DNA from: JALYJZ01 sp964476895
GTDB lineage: Bacteria > Patescibacteriota > SICC01
Direction of reading: 5' to 3'
Length of the DNA stretch: 16,001 nucleotides
Assembly (NCBI GenBank): GCA_964476895.1
Contig: CAYZCS010000018.1
Location: 1-16,001 of the forward strand
Shown: piece by piece, positions 13,260 through 16,001 of the stretch
Layout: each line of letters opens with the position of its first letter
Numbering within the stretch: position 1 is the first letter of the stretch
Notes under the pieces: generated by a model
The model's database searches: none
Seen by the model: the letters and a program-made list of their open reading frames with translations, nothing else
What the model was told of the DNA's origin: nothing
Program-made: the position numbers and the translations under genes

Positions 13260-14006
13260 ATGCCGGAAGATGAGGCTGCTAAACCAAAAGACACTGAATC
13301 AAAAGACATGCGGATGTTACATAGAGCGTTGTTTTCACTCGGTCTGCTGGCATGCACGCCTGCTGTGGCAGCGGCGTTCAGCGCGACCAGTCCCGACTAT
13401 CGCTTGGATGACGCCACGCTGAACAGCTTCGGCGGGACCGCCACGTCACCGGATTACGAGCTGACCTCGTCCGGCGGGGAACCGTTCATCGGTCCGGGCG
13501 TCAGCGAGAGCTATAAGTTCAATGCCGGCTACGTCGCCTCGCTCGAGCACTCGATCACGCTGACCCTCGATTCGACGACCAAGACGATTCCCGAAGTCGA
13601 TCCCGGCACTTCGGAGACGGCCACTACGACCGTAAGCGTGTACACCGACGCGGCGGGATACACGTTGAGCGTCCGCCAGGATCACGACCTGACCCATGCG
13701 GACGGCAGCACGACGATCCCCGGCGTCTCCGGTACCATCGCCAGTCCGGCGGCGTGGAGCGAGGGCGCGACGGAAGGGCTCGGCTTTACGCTCACGAGCG
13801 GCACCTCCTTGGATCCGAAGTGGGGGACGAGCCCGAACTTCAACTACGCCGCGTTTCCGGAGAGCAATACGGTGATCCACAATAAGCCGGATTACCTGAA
13901 CGCCTACGACGACACCGTGGTCCAATACCGGCTCGACGTGAGCCCGACCCAGTTACCGGGCAGCTATTCCAATAACGTCACGTTCAGTGCTATCGTGGTG
14001 CCATAG
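13260..14006 (+). CDS. Secreted protein with SPDYxL repeats and a WxL-like C-terminal domain
   Basis: The product is 248 residues from the ATG at 13260; starts at 13308 or 13314 would place the signal peptide (MRMLHRALFSLGLLACTPAVAAA) at the N-terminus, and none has a good ribosome site. After cleavage near AAA/FS come three related motifs, TSPDYRLD, TSPDYELT and VSESYKFN, interspersed with FGG and SGGEPFIG and ending NAGY, a style I associate with CPR surface proteins. The rest is a beta-rich domain, SITLTLDSTTKTI, then VSVYTDAAGYTLSV, and an ending QLPGSYSNNVTFSA that parallels the PAGSYTSAITYIA ending of the next protein. It is exported and has no membrane anchor. A perfect TATAAT at 13196-13201 lacks a clear -35. 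Confidence 0.75.
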   Translation: MPEDEAAKPKDTESKDMRMLHRALFSLGLLACTPAVAAAFSATSPDYRLDDATLNSFGGTATSPDYELTSSGGEPFIGPGVSESYKFNAGYVASLEHSITLTLDSTTKTIPEVDPGTSETATTTVSVYTDAAGYTLSVRQDHDLTHADGSTTIPGVSGTIASPAAWSEGATEGLGFTLTSGTSLDPKWGTSPNFNYAAFPESNTVIHNKPDYLNAYDDTVVQYRLDVSPTQLPGSYSNNVTFSAIVVP

Positions 14007-14014
14007 GGGAGGGG

Positions 14015-14043
14015 TTGACTATAGCGTCATCTTGTAGTATATT
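14015..14043 (+). promoter_or_regulatory. Promoter of the second WxL-like protein gene
   Basis: TTGACT (14015-14020) and TATATT (14038-14043) are separated by 17 bases, close to consensus. Predicted start is near 14050. It indicates that the downstream gene is not dependent on read-through from the 13260 gene. Confidence 0.8.
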
Positions 14044-14078
14044 CATTTAATTTGCTAAATAAGGCCACACAAAACCCT

Positions 14079-15023
14079 ATGAAACAAACACGGACCAATC
14101 GATTCAAATACAGCCGCCTGGTAGCGGCGTTCGTACTGTCGCTGGCCACCGCGACCGTGGTCTACGCGGCCGGCATGGGCGATACCAGCGTGACGCTCAC
14201 CAACCAGAACCCGTCGGAGACCGGCGTCGGCTACACGTTCGAATTCAACCCGGAGACGACCGGCTCCACCATCCGCCGGGTCGAGTTCCAGGTGGGAACC
14301 ACCCAGGGCGGTACGACCGTTCCGACCGGCATGACGACTACGGGCGGTTCGCTCGGTACGGTCAGCGGGCTTTCCGGAACCTGGACGGGTGACTTAGCGA
14401 GCACGAACGGCCTGATGACGATTACCAACTCGACCGGCTCCACGCCGACCAACCCGGTCAGCGTCGAGTTCACCGGCATCGACAACTCGTCCGTGGAGGG
14501 CACCTACTACTTCCGGATCTCGACCTACGACGCCGATACCGGCGGTAACCTGATCGACCAGGATGACGTGGCGTTCCCGATCGAAAGCTCGACGGTGACG
14601 GTCTCCGCCGATGTAGGCCAGACCCTCTCATTCGCGCTGTCGGCGACTTCCGCCGACCTCGGCACCCTGAGCGACTCGGCGGTCTCGACCGACGACCATA
14701 CGCTCACCGTGAGCACCAACGCGTCCGGCGGCTACTCGCTGACGGGGGAGGGTTCCACGCTGACCAGCGGTTCCGACACGATCCCGTTCGTGACCGACGG
14801 CACCGTGACGACCGGCGTTTCCGAATACGGCGTGGCATTTTCCGGAGCCTCGGGCCACCCGGCCGGCGACCAGGACCTGAGCACGGCCACGACCGTGGCC
14901 AGCTCCACGGGCCCGACGTCCAACGCGACCACGACCGCGACGTACAAGGCGTCCATCGACGCATCGCAGCCGGCAGGTAGCTACACCTCCGCGATCACCT
15001 ACATCGCGACCGCGACGTTCTAA
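14079..15023 (+). CDS. Secreted protein with N-terminal Ig-like and C-terminal WxL-like domains
   Basis: The 314-residue product has a signal peptide (residues about 1-30, hydrophobic core LVAAFVLSLATATVV, cleavage near VYA/AG). Residues about 33-175 form a Thr/Gly-rich beta domain (SVTLTNQNPSETGVGYTFEF, later YYFRISTYD). From about 180 (STVTVSADVGQTLSFALS), the pattern LSFALS...LGTL, then TLTVSTNASGGYSLTGEG, then the terminal QPAGSYTSAITYIATATF, resembles a WxL domain (which ends PAGTYTGTITWTL) with Trp replaced by Tyr/Phe. That resemblance is my inference. The ATG at 14079 is preferred; a TTG at 14052 is nearly at the transcription start. The ribosome site is weak (AAGG at 14061-14064). A short hairpin follows the stop. 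Confidence 0.75.
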   Translation: MKQTRTNRFKYSRLVAAFVLSLATATVVYAAGMGDTSVTLTNQNPSETGVGYTFEFNPETTGSTIRRVEFQVGTTQGGTTVPTGMTTTGGSLGTVSGLSGTWTGDLASTNGLMTITNSTGSTPTNPVSVEFTGIDNSSVEGTYYFRISTYDADTGGNLIDQDDVAFPIESSTVTVSADVGQTLSFALSATSADLGTLSDSAVSTDDHTLTVSTNASGGYSLTGEGSTLTSGSDTIPFVTDGTVTTGVSEYGVAFSGASGHPAGDQDLSTATTVASSTGPTSNATTTATYKASIDASQPAGSYTSAITYIATATF

Positions 15024-15063
15024 GGTCAGACCCCAGGCGCACCGCTATACAAGGCCTGACCTT
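15022..15063 (+). terminator. Hairpin at the stop codon of the second WxL-like gene
   Basis: AAGGTCAG (15022-15029), overlapping the TAA stop, pairs with CTGACCTT (15056-15063) across a 26-base loop. There is no T-run, so termination is uncertain. A second pairing, CCAGGC (15033-15038) with GCCTGG (15070-15075), crosses the first one. Confidence 0.35.
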
Positions 15064-15067
15064 GCAG

Positions 15068-15096
15068 TTGCCTGGCGCGTACCGGCGCACTATTAT
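15068..15096 (+). promoter_or_regulatory. Promoter of the WxL-interacting-like protein gene
   Basis: TTGCCT (15068-15073) and TATTAT (15091-15096) are exactly 17 bases apart. Start would be near 15103, 23 bases before the ATG. The -10 box lies inside an inverted repeat, CACTA-TTAT-TAGTG (15088-15101), which could be an operator. Confidence 0.7.
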
Positions 15097-15125
15097 TAGT
15101 GTGGTTCACGACGTACCGTAGCGGT

Positions 15126-16001
15126 ATGCATATACACAAACACATCGCGGTCTTCCTCGGCTTCCTGCTGGCAGCCGGCTTGCTCGTGGCCGGTCCGGCA
15201 GCGGTCCGTTCGCAGGATGCCGCCGATGAGGCGGCCCAGGGCGATATCGAGCAGTTCTTGGAAATCAGTCCGCCGAAATTCGAGTTGAACGTGGAATCCG
15301 GGGGGTCCGTGACCCGGACGCTGGAGATCAAGAACCGGCACGTGGGGCCGATCACGCTCCGTGCGTCGTTCGACAACATCCTGCCGGTCGGTGACGAAGG
15401 CGCGACCCAGGCCGTGTCCGAGCCGACCCCGTACGACCTCAAGGCGTTCGCCAGCGTCGACGCGAGCGAATTCACGCTCGGGGCGGGCGAATCCCGCGAA
15501 GTGACCGTGACGCTCTCACCGGACGCCGCCGTGTCGCCGGGCGGTTACTACGGCGTGGCGAAGTTCACGCCGGTCAACCGGACGGACCTGCCGCCGGTCG
15601 CGATCCAGGGAGAGATCGGGGCGCTATTCCTGGTGCGCGTGCCCGGCCCGGTCGAAGAGGGCGGGGAGGTCAAGGACGTCTACGTGGCCCGCACCGACGA
15701 CCGGCGGGTCGGCTGGCTGTTCATCGGTCGTGAGCTGAAGACGGTCGGCATCATCCATAACAGCGGCAACGTGCACTTCGGGGCGGCGCCGCAGATCACC
15801 GCGCGCGACCTGTTCGGCTCGACCTCGCTGGACCAGAAGTTCGAACCCCCGCGTAACGTCTTCCCGCAGGGCGACCGGCGCTTCGAGGCGGATTGGAAGC
15901 CGCCGTCGGGTTATTACACGGTCCGGGTGGCCGCCGAAGTGCCCGGCGATCCGAACGCCGAGAAGACCATCCACGTGCTGGTGCTCTCACCGATCGTGGC
16001 G
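15126..16001 (+). CDS. WxL-interacting-protein-like (DUF916-type) secreted protein, truncated by window edge
   Basis: The frame starts at ATG 15126 and is open for 292 codons to the end of the window; the 3' part is missing. A signal peptide (MHIHKHIAVFLGFLLAAGLL, cleavage near residue 30) leads to ISPPKFELNVESGGSVTRTL and EIKNR, a pattern typical of DUF916/WxLIP and chaperone-like immunoglobulin folds in which a conserved S-P motif and an N-R/N-T turn follow a Gly-rich loop. Next come FTLGAGESREVTVTL, then GGYYGVAKFTP, then a second similar domain (VGIIHNSGNVHFG, later PSGYYTVRVAAEVPG). WxLIP proteins have two such domains and usually a C-terminal membrane helix, which would lie beyond the window. 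No strong ribosome site precedes the ATG; its promoter is clear. It follows two WxL-like genes on the same strand, which supports the call. Confidence 0.7.
   Translation, partial: MHIHKHIAVFLGFLLAAGLLVAGPAAVRSQDAADEAAQGDIEQFLEISPPKFELNVESGGSVTRTLEIKNRHVGPITLRASFDNILPVGDEGATQAVSEPTPYDLKAFASVDASEFTLGAGESREVTVTLSPDAAVSPGGYYGVAKFTPVNRTDLPPVAIQGEIGALFLVRVPGPVEEGGEVKDVYVARTDDRRVGWLFIGRELKTVGIIHNSGNVHFGAAPQITARDLFGSTSLDQKFEPPRNVFPQGDRRFEADWKPPSGYYTVRVAAEVPGDPNAEKTIHVLVLSPIVA

Overview
The window is GC-rich bacterial DNA whose genes carry Shine-Dalgarno sites and sigma-70-like promoters with 17-bp spacers. Several features suggest a Patescibacteria (CPR)-like organism: a compact MetK, a multi-span sensor kinase with an SHQLRTPLT H-box, tiny lmo0937-like and DUF378-like membrane proteins, and secreted proteins with repeated SPDYxL motifs. 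This assignment is an inference from protein style. No rRNA, tRNA, insertion sequence or CRISPR array was seen.

Left part (1-5960). The window opens in the C-terminus of a copper-type P-type ATPase, convergent with a pyruvoyl-dependent arginine decarboxylase. Divergent from the decarboxylase are a four-helix membrane protein of unknown function and a GNAT-like acetyltransferase, which ends in a clear intrinsic terminator. A consensus promoter then drives a 705-residue membrane histidine kinase with no response regulator beside it. The kinase runs head-on, with a 1-base gap, into an MscS-type channel gene that appears to be transcribed as a leaderless mRNA. A single-span membrane protein with an OB-fold-like domain is divergent from the channel.

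Middle (6046-9413). purB (adenylosuccinate lyase) is followed by a promoter, a SAM-I (S-box) riboswitch with its own terminator, and metK (SAM synthetase), so SAM very likely controls its own synthesis by feedback. Two tiny membrane-protein genes follow (49 and 71 residues), then a strong hairpin without a U-tract.

Right part (9452-16001) is a cell-surface locus. On the minus strand is a 1,230-residue secreted protein with two NBR1-like Ig domains, a further Ig-like domain, two duplicated parallel beta-helix modules and a C-terminal membrane anchor. From a shared AT-rich control region the plus strand diverges into two secreted proteins that share a WxL-like C-terminal ending and a third protein, cut by the window edge, that resembles the WxL-interacting (DUF916-type) family. 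The inferred picture is a surface complex analogous to Gram-positive WxL systems. This locus is the most novel-looking part of the window.
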